Shown: positions 23,090-35,534, numbered from the stretch's first letter. The stretch is DNA of 64,000 nt from Capsicum annuum (GCF_002878395.1 NC_061111.1:26776020-26840019), one strand, 5' to 3'. The notes: a model not told the origin generated them from the sequence alone. Made by a program: numbers and translations.

Positions 23090-23096
23090 TATAAAG
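23090..23096 (+). promoter_or_regulatory. TATA-box candidate of S1-like copy B
   Basis: TATAAAG lies 67 bp upstream of ATG 23163 in a context shared with copy A (actcctataaagt). Confidence 0.5.
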
Positions 23097-23162
23097 TAAG
23101 GGTATCCTTCTTAAAAAAAAAAAAAAAACACTCAAACAATTGATAAAGGTGAATTCCTCAAC

Positions 23163-23584
23163 ATGACTCTCCACAACACCAAAAGCATATTTCTTTTATT
23201 TTTTATTCTAATACAAATGACAAATTCATTTACGTTACGTTAAATCCTAGATACACTCTTCGTATCATAAGTCAACTTTCAATAGATTCTCCGATATCGT
23301 AAGTTTATTGTAAATCTAGAGATGACAATCTTAAAATTCGAAACCTTAAATCGAGCTATGGATTTGATTTCTCATTCCATGCTACAGATATAACTCTTTT
23401 CTATTGTAACTTTAATTGGGGTTCAAAATTTAATAATGTTGATGTATTCAGCAATCATAATGATTATTGTGGCAAGGCGAGTTGCAAGGATGAATTTTGC
23501 AATTATGTGATGATGACCGTTGATTTTTATTTTGCTAAGGGGTCTGATTTTAAGTCTGTTCACTATAAGTTTATAAATCCATGA
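23163..23584 (+). pseudogene. Plant self-incompatibility S1-like (SPH) protein, copy B
   Basis: This is a paralogue of 14861-15284. ATG 23163 gives a good signal peptide (MTLHNTKSIFLLFFILIQ, then MTNSF). A 5-bp repeat 'acgtt acgtt' then shifts the frame. The mature part continues TLNPRYTLRIISQLSIDSPI, a TAA stop at 23300-23302, VYCKSRDDNLK, GFDFSFHA, ITLFYCNFNWGSK, VDVFSNHND, ASCKDEFCNYVMM, DFYFAKGSD and ends in KFINP* (23582-23584). The Cys pattern and F.FSF/TLF.C.F.WGS motifs are kept. It ends slightly earlier than copy A. Secreted in the family, but inactive here because of the frameshift and stop. Confidence 0.85.
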
Positions 23585-23739
23585 TATACATAAGTCTATT
23601 GGGCAAATATTAATACCTTTGTTTTTCTCCTTCAATAAATCATAAGAGTTCAATCTTTGTGTTATTTGATTAGAGTTTTTGGTCAAAAATATCCACAAGA
23701 TATAACTCTGATTTAGATTACATCCTTAAAATATTCGTT

Positions 23740-24197
23740 TGACTGATTTTCACAAATATCTCCTCTTGAGAACACTTTTTAAATGTGGTATTGTCATATT
23801 TCACACCACATTTTTCTCGAATGAGATGTATTATGGACCTCAACCATACACATTCTCGGCTTGCTTCATGAATAGCTATTATCTCAGCATGATCCGATGA
23901 AGTGGCTACGATAGACTGCTTTGTATATCTCTAAGATATGGCAGTATCCCCACATGTGAACACATTGTATGTTTGAGACCGAGATTTATATGGTTTAGAT
24001 GAGTACCCAACATCAGCATTACCAGTAAGATCGGTACTGCAATCTTTAGAATAAAATAAGCTCATGTGTTTTATCACATTTTGATGTCTCATAGTAGGAG
24101 CAAAAATATACCTTGCTAAAAAATTGTCTGAAAAGGCTATAGGCCTTGTAGTATTTGCAAGGTACATGAGTGCATCAATTACACTAAGATATGACAC
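23740..24197 (-). pseudogene. Copia pol fragment: end of reverse transcriptase and RNase H
   Basis: The translation contains YLSVIDALMYLANTTRP, IAFSDNFLARY, HQNVIKHM, LFYSKDCSTDLTGNADVGY, SRSQTYNVFTCGDTAIS, a stop, then RYTKQSIVATSSDHAEIIAI and HEASRECVWLRSIIHLI. These are the hallmark C-terminal motifs of Ty1/Copia pol (YLANxTRPDIAF, DADWAG-like ADVGY, KQ..VA.SS..AE). The stop stands where Trp is usual (TGG to TAG). The gene is partial and dead. Confidence 0.88.
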
Positions 24198-24199
24198 TT

Positions 24200-26454
24200 C
24201 ATAACCAATCCAATTCGATATATTTCAAATTTCAGCAAATAATTTATTGCTTTGAAAACTCTCCAAGAGTTCCAATGATGTTCAAGCAATAAGCTTATAC
24301 AATATAAGGATTATGAATAAGTTTCCCAGAAACTTTTATATGCTTCAAGCATTTAGAATCCTTAAAAGTTTTTCACATAAGTTTTGTCAAGTGACAATAT
24401 TCAACATTTCATGAGTGACATCTTTAAATATCTGGACTGCAAATCAAATAAGTTTAATACTTACCAAGATGTATCCTTTAATGTCACTTGATAAATATTT
24501 CTACGTCAGCATGCTTAAATTAGCGTAGACTTAAGATCCTCGTAATCTTTTACAATATTCCGCCAATATTGTGTCAAAGATATTGATGATTTATCATTTA
24601 GTATCGTTTCACAATGCAACATAACATTTTGAGATCTCATCACTTCATTATTTTCAGGTACATAAACCTTTCATAAGGTTTCATGAAGTATTATGTCATA
24701 GGCTCTTCAAGCGCAAATTACCTTCTTATTATGATTATTTGCTCCTTCTTCTATACAAGTACTATTTTATTTGGAACCGATTGGTCTATCACGCTTCACT
24801 CATGCATAGACTTTGGCCTTTAGAGACATAAAATAGGAGCACTTGCAGCTTAAATATGAGATGCTTCGGCATTTGACTTAAATTATCTTTTGAATGAGGA
24901 TCTGATGATAATTCTTAACATACTTCATAGCTGTTTATAATCTCCCCCTTATGTTATGAAAGCTAACATACATCCTCCATCTTCTTTGATGGATCCATCT
25001 TTGTGCATCATGTTACATTCATTAATCGTATACCGCACATCAAAACTATTAGATGGAATAGTTGGTTCATGACCTTGAACCAATTGAGGGGAAAAATAAT
25101 CATAATTTATTGGTTTAATGCATACAAGTGTTATTGTATGCAACATATCATATTTCAGATCAACACATGAAGCTTTGTTCTCATTAGCGATGGTTTAGCT
25201 ATTTATCGAAGACATTCAATGCCAAACCATCATCATCAAGATAACTTTCTTGATTGCACAATCTGAAAATTATGTTCTTAACTCAATTTTGTTGAGCAAG
25301 CAACTTTATGAATGTCAAATTGCAAGTTGACAATGAATGTACATGTGATCATCTTATTGATGCATCTTTTCAACATATCACATGATAGGTGAACGGGCCC
25401 CTATTCACCTTTTATTCTTTTCAGATTTTGAGGGATCCAATCCCAAAATTAGTTGGTCCAACCAACGTATCATGAGAACAAGCAACATTAAAGTTCATGA
25501 AGAATTTTCGAATTCTTCAATATATGTTTAATACTTAATATGCACATCTTTAAGATGTCGCAATCGTTCATGTCAACTTATGAACTTTTATGCTAGTAAC
25601 TCCAAGTTTACCATGATATGTGTTTTTGCTTTAGTAAATTTCAGATTTACTATTATAGGAATAAATTTCAGGTTTACTACTTCAGAAGTAGATTTCAAAA
25701 TAACTTTTCTCAATTATTCAACCTCTTTCAGAGGTGAGTTGTGATACCATCACAATCAAGTGCACGTTTGCATTAATAAGCTTCTCATTCCCCGGGAATA
25801 AAATATAATCATGCCTTAAGCGTATCAAATCATAATAGATTAGAACCTCTTTCAAAATATTGCTACTTCAGGAGCAACTCGAGGCATACATATGATCTAG
25901 AGAATTTTTCTCTAACATATTTTATGATCATAATACGCGTAAAATATCATCATTTTTTATGATCATTATCATATTATCTGTCCACACGTATATTCGTGCA
26001 TTCAATCACTTGTCTTCTTTCAGACATATTATGCACTGATACCACATACACCTTAAGAATAAAGTAGGTTGTCGTATTTCAGACTTATAATATATTGCTA
26101 CTACATTCACTTCATGGAATAGAGCATATTCAATGGGTCGAATTTACTTTTCATCAAACACCCATTATTTTGCCTTAGCCATCACAATATCATCAATACA
26201 TGCATTGAGATTCAATCTCAACGTATTATCCATATAAAGGCATCTTAGGCATGAATCGATGGGACTTGAACCTAATATATTATCATCCCTTTTGATAATA
26301 TTGTTCTTGAGGAATAAATTTAAGATATAAATGATTCCAAACCAATTATTTTTCCTCAAACCCAACAATAATTATTTCATTAATAGAAAAATACAAATAA
26401 CATAAGGAATTACTAACCTTGACCTTTAGATTTATAATTTTACCTTATTTGGCA
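24200..26454. other. Degraded interior of the Copia element
   Basis: I recognise no continuous pol or gag. Short open segments at 24949-25146 and 26165-26368 (minus) have no motif I can name. Several internal phrases repeat ('atttcagatttacta', 'tttcaggtttact'). Confidence 0.4.
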
Positions 26455-26473
26455 AAGTCTCGTGCTGATAACG
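26455..26473 (-). other. Primer-binding site of the Copia element
   Basis: On the minus strand the LTR end ...CATAACA is followed by CGTTATCAGCACGAGACTTT, the primer-binding-site text found in many plant Copia elements. Confidence 0.6.
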
Positions 26474-26716
26474 TGTTATGAAATATAAAGAAAAAACAAG
26501 AAGAATAAATAGAGAGAAAAGAGGGAGACTTATTTATTTCTCTTGATGGATGAGAGATCGTAAGATTGTAAATACAATGAACAAAACCCCTCTATTTATA
26601 GGAAAAATTTACTCCTACTCTGAGAAAAAGACGGATGTTTCAAATCCTAACAGATATCAAAGTAGATCTTATAGATCTTGATAGACATGCACTATAATGT
26701 AAATACATTTATAACA
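26474..26716 (-). repeat. LTR of the Copia element, 243 bp
   Basis: Read on the minus strand it starts TGTTATAAATGTATTTACAT and ends TATTTCATAACA. It contains a TATA-like 'ctatttatagg' (plus-strand view, about 26592). Confidence 0.75.
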
Positions 26717-27075
26717 GTTATTATTTTAAGAAAATGTATAAATATAACTCTAACCACTGACAAAAATTAGATTGTCACCTAATGACTATAAAATTATAGA
26801 TCATAGTCTAAGATTTTCTCATAATATTTTCAGTTTCATGAAAAATAATTTTTGAATTCATGACCTACTCTCTTCAGGTTCTAATTTATGAGATTTCACA
26901 AAATATGTTATTATTATTATTGATATGAAATGTCCATACGACAATAAATAAATAAGGTCTTGCATTGAATAGTTGTCACAGAAAGGGATAGTGGGACAAT
27001 CATAAAAAATTCATGTATTTAGTGCGCCTTAATGTTTCAAGAAATGATCAAGTTTCATCCGCAAGATACTGAATA
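26717..27075. other. Remainder of S1 copy B 3' flank
   Basis: 'cacctaatgactataaaatt' and 'atcatagtctaagattttctc' match copy A at about 15500-15545. No gene. Confidence 0.6.
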
Positions 27076-27321
27076 CTTTCTCCGTTTGTTTTTACTTGTT
27101 ATATATTTTGATTTGACACACTCATTAATAAAAAATAATTAATAAAATAACTATTTTATCATAGTAATTCTATTAAATGATGTTTACATTGAGTCTTGAA
27201 ATTAATTTGAAGATAAAACAATTACTGCTAAGAATAAAATAAGAAAAAAAAATTGTCTTCTCTTTATATATAAAAAATGATAAGTTAAAGTAGAAATCCA
27301 AATAGGTGCGAACGAAGGGAG
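27076..27321. mobile_element. Stowaway-like MITE, 246 bp
   Basis: Ends ctttctccgtttgtttttac and, on the minus strand, ctcccttcgttcgcacctat, with TA on both sides (27074-27075, 27322-27323). Confidence 0.75.
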
Positions 27322-27323
27322 TA

Positions 27324-28884
27324 TTATGAAACCAACGACATTTTTAATAAATTATACCCAATAATCTTGAAAAGGATGGTCTTGAACTTTGACTCTTGAT
27401 TGTATTACAGATAACTTTTTTAGGTCAAAAGTCAAAAGTCAAAATTTGTTGAAGTCAAGGTCAAAAGTCAATTTTTCGCTCAACGTAAGTCCTGTAAGAA
27501 TGAATTATGCTACTTACGACATAGCTTGTGGGTTCTGAATCTACATTTTTGCCTTGATCAAAATTTGTTCAGCAGGAATTAAGCAGCATAACTTGTTATG
27601 CCTTTTTAGGCATAACTTATGTTATGATACAAAAATATGAACTTATGACGAGCAAAAAATATTTATTATTTCAATGTCAAGATACTTTCGATTACTTATT
27701 TTTTATTTAGAGTGCTGAAAGGCAAAAATTAAAGATCATCCCGAAATAGAATCATTTGTGTGAATGTTCTTGAAAAAATTAAACAAAATGTCCATTTTAT
27801 CAAATACCTTACCTAAAATAACCTAATTTGTACTTATATACAAGGAAGAATCACACATTTTGATAATCCTCATAAGGACTCTTTAGATATTTTACTTCTT
27901 TGGTGAAGTAAAGTTGCTGCACATGTCAAATTTGTGTATTGATGGTGTCATTTTCTTGTATATTTCCAATTTTGCCCTCTCCGTTTTTGTTAAGACCATC
28001 TCCACTTGACTTTTGTAATTCTTGTTATTTATTGGATTCTTTTAATTAAAACTCCTTTTATTTTATTAAAAACAATCACTTCAGCTTGGAAAAAATTAAG
28101 TCAAAATAATTTTTAATAAAAAATTAAAGTTTGCAATGATTTTCGACTACACCAGTGTATTTTTTAAAAAAAAAAAATTACCTACTAAATAAGGTAACTT
28201 AATAAATAATATCTTGTATTTTTTATTTTTCTTAGTGGAAAGAAAAAAAAGTAAATCAATAATTAAAATGGATTGAAAAGTTTATTTGTCATGGTGCGTG
28301 TACAAAAATAAATATGACAAGTAAATGAGTAATGTATTACTGTAATCCAATTACTATTTATAACATCCTTATTGATCATTGTTAAGTTAATTTGGATTAA
28401 GACTCTAAATTAATGTTTTAATTATTTTAATATAAATTTGAAGTCATATAAATATTTATTGTACTAAATAATTCTATACGAAGAAAAATAAGAATTTTTC
28501 AAAAAACAAAATTGCCACATAAAATTATGAGAAAAAAACTTAATAAACATCAAAATGAATTTATTTATCTATACTAATAAATTCATAAAATTATCAATAT
28601 TTTTTGATTTATTATTCTTGTTGAATCGTAATTATTCATATACTTTAAGTCATGTTATTTTATAAATATATAATTCTCCGACGATATTTTATTCCTCAAA
28701 AATAATATTCTAATTTAAATTATTTAATTATATGATTATGAACTTAAATAATTATGAATACTTATCAAAAAGATATGTTTAATATTTAATTAAAAAATAT
28801 TAATTATAAAATAAAAATATAATATAAATTAATATTTTTATCTTTATATTCTGAATTTGAATTCGAGCTTGGATGTAACTAGTA
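27324..28884. other. No gene seen; AT-rich intergenic DNA
   Basis: A short 'ggtcaaaagtcaaaagtcaa' repeat lies at about 27420. From 28000 to 28860 the sequence is very AT-rich with no terminal repeats or coding signal that I can support. Confidence 0.45.
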
Positions 28885-29287
28885 TTACTTATAGGGAAAG
28901 TTACATATATCCCAACATGTTTAGTCCTAATTACCAAAAATCCCAACATGTTTCAAAATATCAGAAAATACCAACATTTCACCTCTATGATACAAGTTAA
29001 TAACATTGGATACATATTTCAGATACATGTTTTAAACCAATCAGTATTCACTTTTTAAGGTTTCTAATTGATAACTTAACATAAAGTATTTATTAAAGTT
29101 AACCAATAAAGGTAAAAAGAAAAATCAAATCCCACAATTAGTGGGAGTCATCCCTTTATTAATACACATTATTTGAACATAAAGATTATTTTATAAAACA
29201 TTTGAAATTCAAAATTTTCCATTCTTCTTGTTCAGAGAAAGCATACATTTTTTTGTTATTTTGACTTGTTAATTTCATTTGTTGGAT

Positions 29288-30547
29288 ATGAATATTTTGG
29301 TGCTTTTACGTCATTCCGGCGTTTGGGTTAACAAAATTGAGTATGTTGTTTATAAAAGTGATGAAATTGTGATCAGTGAACATGTTAGTTATGATAAACT
29401 GATTTCAACAATTGCGGTAGAACTTGAAATCGACGAGAAAAGGTATGTTATTTTTTGTTGTTGTTGCAGGTGATATTAATTTTCTGTAGATTAATTGTAA
29501 TTTGTATTCAATGTTTGGTTGAGGATTATTATAGGTTGTGGTTTGTGTTGTTATGCTTGTAAAGCTGAGTTACATTTTGTTATGAAAATGATACGTTTAG
29601 CTAATATTGAAGCTCAGGGTATGATGTTTTGGTTAATTATGTTTGTTGAGATTTAGTTTCACATATATATTATAAAAGTCGTAGATAGATATAAATGTTG
29701 TAGATACAAGTTGTTATTAAACTAGAAACAAGTTTAGCAAGTTTCATGTCGAGATACATTTTGTTATGAAGATGATATATTTGGCTTATCTTGTATCGCA
29801 GTTTAGGAAGTTATGTTTAATTATATTTCCTGTTGAGTTTTATTTTTGCATATATATTTGAAATGTCCATGGTACATATTAATGACCTAGATACATGATG
29901 TGAAATTTATAGATACATGTTAATCAAGTATGCAATGTTGTTAATGAATATAGAAATCATTCTTTTTTTCAATATTTAGTAAGAAAAATTGTTTGAAAGT
30001 GACACTTTTTGGAAAGTGACACAACTTTGCATAAAATAAGCATTAAAGTTATCTACTTTATTTTAAAAGTACAATCAAATGCCACAATTAGTGGGAATTC
30101 TTTGATTACTTAACTTTTTTAAAACATAAACTCAGGTTTTAGAAGGTTTTTGAAATTGAAACTTAATGTTTGTTGTTCAGACAAAACATTCCATTTTTTT
30201 TTATTTGCAAATTTCGTTTATGTGGTTTGAAAATTTATGTGCTGTTACGTCATTCAATGTTGTTAATGAATGTAGAAATTATTTTTTTCCATATTTATTA
30301 AGTTAATTATTTGAACTTTTGTTTTGATTGATTCAGCTATATCCTACAATGTCGTACAGAGGATTGTATTTGGATCTTTCTAGCGTCATGTCGTCTGGAA
30401 ACAGAACTATTTAAAGTAAAATTTTTCCAAGATGTTTGCACATGCCCGTTGAGAGATCGCGTTTTTATGCAACTTCAAGCTAAAGTTGGGTTTGTTAGTG
30501 ATTTTGCACAATTTGTATTAATGGTAAAATGTAATTGTATCATGTAG
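29288..30547 (+). pseudogene. MuDR transposase N-terminal remnant of MULE 2
   Basis: Exon 1 starts at ATG 29288 (MNILVLLRHSGVWVNKIEYV, then VYKSDEIVISEHVSYDKLIS and VELEIDEKR) and ends at a GTATGT donor (29442). It matches the start of the MULE 1 transposase (MDISVLVHHSRIWINDIKY...). A second coding piece at about 30345-30547 reads QCRTEDCIWIFLASCRLETE, then LFKVKFFQDVCTCPLRDRVF and QAKVGFVSDFA, the same Cys-rich N-terminal region as in MULE 1. The catalytic DDE core is absent, so the element is non-autonomous. Confidence 0.78.
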
Positions 30548-31939
30548 GACTATAAGTTTTGATATAATGTGTTAGTCAGTTTGAAGGCACACGTGCATTC
30601 TGAGTAAACAAAAATGGTTAATGATACATAATAATGTAATGTTTTGCTATTTTCAATTACTATATCATAAAATATGTATTTTATTAACTAGATACATTTA
30701 ATTTAATAAGATGTTTTTCAATTAATTTTTTAGATACAAAATTTTGTATATACAAGTTTAAATATTCACTTTTATAATATAATATGTCATTAGTTTTTTG
30801 ATATAGTCTTTAATATGTTATATTATACGACTTTTGAAATATGTCATTATTACATATGTTATAAATACATACTTACAAGAAAACATTCTATAATATGTTA
30901 GATACATACGTATTAAATATGTTTAAATATTCACTTCTATAATATAATGTAATATGCCATTATTTTTTAAAAATTCAGCGTCTTAAATATGTTATATTGT
31001 ACGACTTTTGAAATATGTAGTGTGACTATAAAAACATGTCATTAAGTAAAGAAGAAATTTAAATTAAGTTATTTTCAAAATTATAAAATTGTCATTCTAT
31101 GTTGAATGGATTAAAAAAGAAATATTACCATATAAATTGAAGCAGGAGTAAACAATCAGTTACTCATAGTTACCATATAAACTTGTATATTTTGTTAACA
31201 GTTGTACCAAATACGACATAACATGTATGTATTGACAAGAAACTTGTATGTTTACGTAAGTACCAGATAAGTACTAGATACAAGTTATGACAACATGTAT
31301 CTATTAAGTAATAACTTGTATATCGTACAATAAGACTTGCATTTTTTGTTAACAATTGTACAAGATACAAGTTAACATAATATGTATCTATGAATTCATA
31401 ACTTGTATCTCTTATAATATAATTTTTAGTCAAGTTTAAACACCAATAGATACATATCAAAGCATTAACAACAACATGTTATACAAGTATTCAATATTGT
31501 TAATGAATGTAGAAATCATTTTTTTTCATATTTATTAAGATAAATTATTTGAACTTTTGTTTTGATTGATTCAGCTATGTCCTACAATGAAGGTTAATAC
31601 CATTATATTCTACTTTATGTTTCATTATATTAGATACATATGATTGTAAAATATTATAAAATATGTAGCTAATACTATGTTGTTATAAAGTGCAAGAACA
31701 ACATATTTCGATACATAAATATATCTGAACTGTTTTGACATTGCATTATAATGGGTAACAAAATAAAATTATTTTATCATTAAAAAAATATAATGTATGA
31801 GTACCTAACATTACCAACCTCATCAAAAGATCATTACAGTTTCTATCAAAAGTTTTTGTAATATCCAACAAGCAAATAAAGTTGTATAATGACTTCATAG
31901 ATTCAATGGCCTCTATTAAGTATTAACTTGTATATCGTA
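30548..31939. repeat. MULE 2 middle: direct and inverted acttgtatc words
   Basis: This is the deleted middle of the element. It holds two copies of the phrase 'tattcaatattgttaatgaatgtagaaat' (about 31490 and 32690, also 29930 and 30257 in part) and many 'gatacaagtt' / 'aacttgtatct' words. The ORFs here (e.g. 31170-31460 minus) are built of these repeats and are not genes. Confidence 0.6.
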
Positions 31940-32222
31940 CAATAATACTGTACTGAAGGTAAGTCGGAATCATTAAAGCCAACTTTTCAATGTCACTTAT
32001 TTGTTTTCTTTTTCACGAAGAGGCCATTTGATCATACACACTTATGCATCGATCTTTTAAAATAATGACTATCAATACCCAGTGAAAGGTGCCATCATAG
32101 TTAATTGGGAGAAATACGTCATGAACCATATACCAAGGCTGACCTGCGCACATACTCAATCCTTTGATGGTGTTAATCGTTATCTTCTCCGTATCAGCAA
32201 CCTCATCAGTCCTGGTAGATGC
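31940..32222 (-). pseudogene. Ulp1-like protease fragment of MULE 2
   Basis: The minus-strand translation reads TDEVADTEKITINTIKGLSM, CAGQPWYMVHDVFLPINYDG, TFHWVLIVIILKDRC, ISVYDQMASS, a TGA stop (32013-32015), then KRKQISDIEKLALMIPTYLQ. It aligns with MULE 1 at 2110-2380. The catalytic His (codon 32082-32084) and Asp (32031-32033) are present. The part with the catalytic Cys is missing, because the reading ends in repeat DNA below 31940. Confidence 0.82.
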
Positions 32223-33738
32223 ATCTTGAGTTAATACAACATGTATCTTTTAAGTAATAACTTGTATCTCTAACAATAAAATTTCAGTAAAATTTAAACA
32301 TAAATAGATACTTATCAAAGCATTAAGAACAACTCAATGATACAAGTCAACCTAACATGTATTAATTAAAAAAGATATTTCTTTTGTTAACAGTTGAAGC
32401 AGATGCAAGTTAACATTACAGGTATCTATGAAGTCATAACTTGTATCTTTTGTAATATAATTTTCAGTCAGGTTTACAATATAATTTTCAGTTAGGCTTA
32501 CAAATTCTTGAAATTCTTTGATACTCTGTAATTGAGAAACCCCAAGACTAAAAGAAGGTCCAAATCCTCTATTCATGCTGATAATTCAAACAAAGAACCA
32601 TGAAAAAAGTGAAATTGAAGAAATGTCTCCCTGATACATATAAACGTCGTAGATACATGTTGTAAAATTTATAGCAACATGTTATACAAGTATTCAATGC
32701 TGTTAATGAATGTAGAAATTATTTTTTTCCATATAATATGTATCTATGAAGTCATAACTTGTATCTATTATAATATAATTTCCAGTCAAGTTTAAACACC
32801 AATAGATATATATCAAAGTATTAACAACAACTCATAGATACAAGACAACATAACATGTATCTGATGACATGAAACTTGTATGTTTATGTAAGTACCAGAT
32901 AAGTACCAAATTTCATATCCATGCTCAAAGATCCAAATTTTAAGCAGAATACCAAATTTCAGGTAGCCAATAATGTCAAACCCCCCATATCCATGCCCAA
33001 AAAAAATCAAAATTTAAGCAGAAAACAAGAAATACAAGTAGCCAAGAATTCCAAAACCCCAGATCCATGCCCAAAAATTCAAACTTAAGCAGAATACTAA
33101 ATTTCAGGTAGCCAAGAATGTCATAACCCCCCAGATCCATGCCCAAAAATTCCAAACTTTAAGCAGGAAACCCAAAAATGCTAAAAAAAAATTAAAATTA
33201 CGAAGCAACAAAAGGGAGATAGATACCTTTAAAATTCAAACAGTTTGAATATGTGTTTGAAATCTTGATCCGGGTCTTCGTCTTCATCTTCATCTTCATC
33301 TTGTACATACAAGACCTATAGATATCGTCAATAATGGCTTCCTTGACTGCTACAATATCTTTTATTATCTTGTACTCCCATGTAAAAACAATCAAGAGAA
33401 ACTTACACTAGTTTACCATTAAAGGGATAAAAATAAAAAACCCCACATGCAAGAAAGAGCACACAAATCAACAAAGCAGAACTAAAGTCTTTGAATCAGA
33501 TGGAGAAGATGGAATTAAAATGGTCAGATTTTGCTCCGGATTTTACGTCGTTGATAGAGGATATCTATGTAGAACTTTTGGTTAAAAGGGGAATAAAAAG
33601 GGGCTTTTTAGGTTGAAGGTTATCTTGTATCTAAACATTAGAAAATTTTGAGAAATGTTGGGATTAAGGTAATTTTTTAGAAGTGGGAGGATTTTTTGAA
33701 ATTTATATATTTATGTTGTGGTTTTAGGTAATTTTTCC
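32223..33738. other. Right interior and terminus of MULE 2
   Basis: This is the putative 5' part of the minus-strand Ulp1-like unit. It contains three tandem copies of 'ccaaatttcaggtagccaa' / 'agatccatgcccaaaaatt' (about 32910-33170) and an Arg/Lys-rich short ORF (33198-33395 minus, KMKMKMKTKTRIK) made of tct/tcatct repeats. No gene is recognised. Confidence 0.5.
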
Positions 33739-33747
33739 TTACTTATA

Positions 33748-34324
33748 ACATAGAATGACCATCCAACCATTTTTATTCCCAACAAGGTTGCTTGCAAAGT
33801 GCAAGCTAAGTTCAGTCGTGGAAGAAGAAGATGAAGAAAGAAAGAAAGAGCATGAGAAAGAAACATGGAACAATTCGTCATTGAAGAGCTTCAAAGTTCA
33901 AATTAAAATTTGATCTACCACAAATTTGAATGGTTTGAATAACTAATAAATCAAACGACTTGAACTATTGGGAAAAGACCATATCTAAAATTTGAGACTA
34001 TTTAAAGAAGAATGGAAAAATCCTCCATTAAAAAGTTTCGAAGATCAAATTTCATAATTTTACAGGTCACAAATGTAAATTGTTTCAACGAATAATATAT
34101 CAGAAGACTTGAAATATCGAGAAGAGCTCATATCTAAATTTGGACAATTTAGAGGAGATTTGAGTTGATTGGAATTGTAAAAAATCAGATCGTTGAGAAA
34201 GATGAGTTGCTGCAATGTATAAATATTGTATAAAAAGTGTATTATGATGGATATACCTCTATGATACACAGTTATACAACACATATACATGGATATATAC
34301 TATTTATACAATATCAAGACATCA
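33748..34324. repeat. Two diverged direct copies of about 170-190 bp
   Basis: 'gaagagcttcaaagttcaaatt' through 'ttgggaaaagaccatatcta' (about 33880-33990) is repeated with changes as 'aaaagtttcgaagatcaaatt' through 'tcgagaagagctcatatcta' (about 34035-34135). No coding function is seen. Confidence 0.55.
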
Positions 34325-34337
34325 CATAACTATTTAT

Positions 34338-34487
34338 TTTTTTATTATTATTTTTTAATTTTTTTTGGTTTCCCACCTGGTGTTCAGTACCCGCATTGAA
34401 GCCCCGACTAATCTGGATCGCGCACTGCAGAACCCATTCTTGGGGTGGCACTCCCAACAAGATTTTCTCCATACACAAGGCTCGAAC
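34338..34487 (-). mobile_element. 5'-truncated tRNA-derived SINE (Solanaceae type)
   Basis: Read on the minus strand it starts at a pol III B-box-like GGTTCGAGCCT. It goes through 'tgttgggagtgccacccc' and 'cgcgcgatccagattagtcggg'-type text (seen here as gcgcgatccagattagtc), then 'ggtgggaaaccaaaaaaaatt' and an A-rich tail. A perfect 13-bp target duplication CATAACTATTTAT flanks it (34325-34337 and 34488-34500). The A box is missing, consistent with 5' truncation during target-primed insertion. Confidence 0.85.
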
Positions 34488-34500
34488 CATAACTATTTAT

Positions 34501-35534
34501 ATAATATTGATATATTATATATACATGCTATCATTTTGTTGAATTTTTTTTTTTTTTATCATAAGTACAGTTAGGTAAGAAGCTAAATGCTGTTGGAGTT
34601 CTAAGCCTGTTGATATTACACTAAGGGGCTGATCGACTACCCAAATTGATGCTTTGATTTTGAGTCCTGAAGCCCATTTACTCGCAACAATGCATATATC
34701 ATGATAATTATTCATATATACATCTTTTATTAATAAGATAAATTATTTAGTCTGATGTAAAAATCGAGTGCAATATATATATATATATATATGTCTTTAA
34801 ATTTTCCTTCATCAAATCATCACTTCTGATCACCATTGCTCAACCATTGTCATCATCGTCAACACTACCACCATCTCATAATCATCATTACCGAGCACCA
34901 TTGCTAATTGTAAAAGTACGCTTCACCAAGTTTTTATAACATGTAAATTAAGATTTTCTTTATTTTTAATATTTTATTGAATAAATTATTTAATTGCTAT
35001 TTATTTGGATCTTTTAAGTATTTGCTTTTTAAATGAAGAACAATTTTACACTTTCAAATGTTGAAAAAATAATTAGTGAAATTACTCTTACTTATATGTC
35101 TAGTACTCACATTTAGAATTTACGATCTGAAAGAATTTGTTTGTGACGAGCATTGAAGCAAAGAGGTAGTATTTATCGCATAATTTTCTGAAATAATTTC
35201 TACTTTTCCTTCTTCTCTCCAGTGGAAATAAATGAATAAAATATATATAAAGATCTAATATATCTACAATATCAAATATTCACACATCTTTTTCTAGCTA
35301 ATTAAACGTAAAAACTTTTTATATTATTATCTAAAAAGTCTCCTTAGTCCTCCCTATCAAACGTCTCTTAAAAACATCAAATGGCTGTGAATTAATTAAT
35401 TGAAGTCAACTTGTAAGTAATGCTAGTTAGACCTACAAATTTTATAATTAATTACCCTCGTCATATATACAAGAAATAATAATTAAAAGAAGAAAGATCG
35501 AGTTGAAGGTCAATTATATTATAATTTATACATA
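34501..35534. other. No gene seen
   Basis: AT-rich DNA with a (TA)n tract at 34768-34792. From about 35400 the text 'gaagaaagatcgagttgaagg' matches 'aaaaaagatggagttgaagg' at 13855, which begins the third copy of the S1 flank. Confidence 0.5.

Larger units (their letters stand above)
23739..26716 (-). mobile_element. Copia-type LTR retrotransposon, 3'-truncated and internally deleted
   Basis: It reads on the minus strand: 5' LTR 26716-26474, primer-binding site just inside, a degraded 2.3-kb middle, then the RNase H end of pol stopping abruptly at about 23739 with no 3' LTR. The insertion splits the 3' flank of S1 copy B: 'attacatccttaaaatatt' is on its left, and the continuation 'tattttaag..gacta..cacctaatgactataaaatt' on its right, as the uninterrupted copy A shows. 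Confidence 0.8.
28894..33738. mobile_element. MULE 2: complete 4.85-kb Mutator-like element
   Basis: A perfect 9-bp target duplication TTACTTATA (28885-28893, 33739-33747) flanks inverted ends: gggaaagttacatatatccc at the left, and ggaaaaattacctaaaacca on the minus strand at the right. Both continue with AATCC(C)..ACAT..CAAAAT.TT blocks. It holds a MuDR N-terminal remnant on + and a Ulp1-like remnant on -, the mirror image of MULE 1. The interior is filled with 'acttgtatct/agatacaagtt' words. The elements share the terminal and gene families, so they are one MULE family in opposite orientation. Confidence 0.87.
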
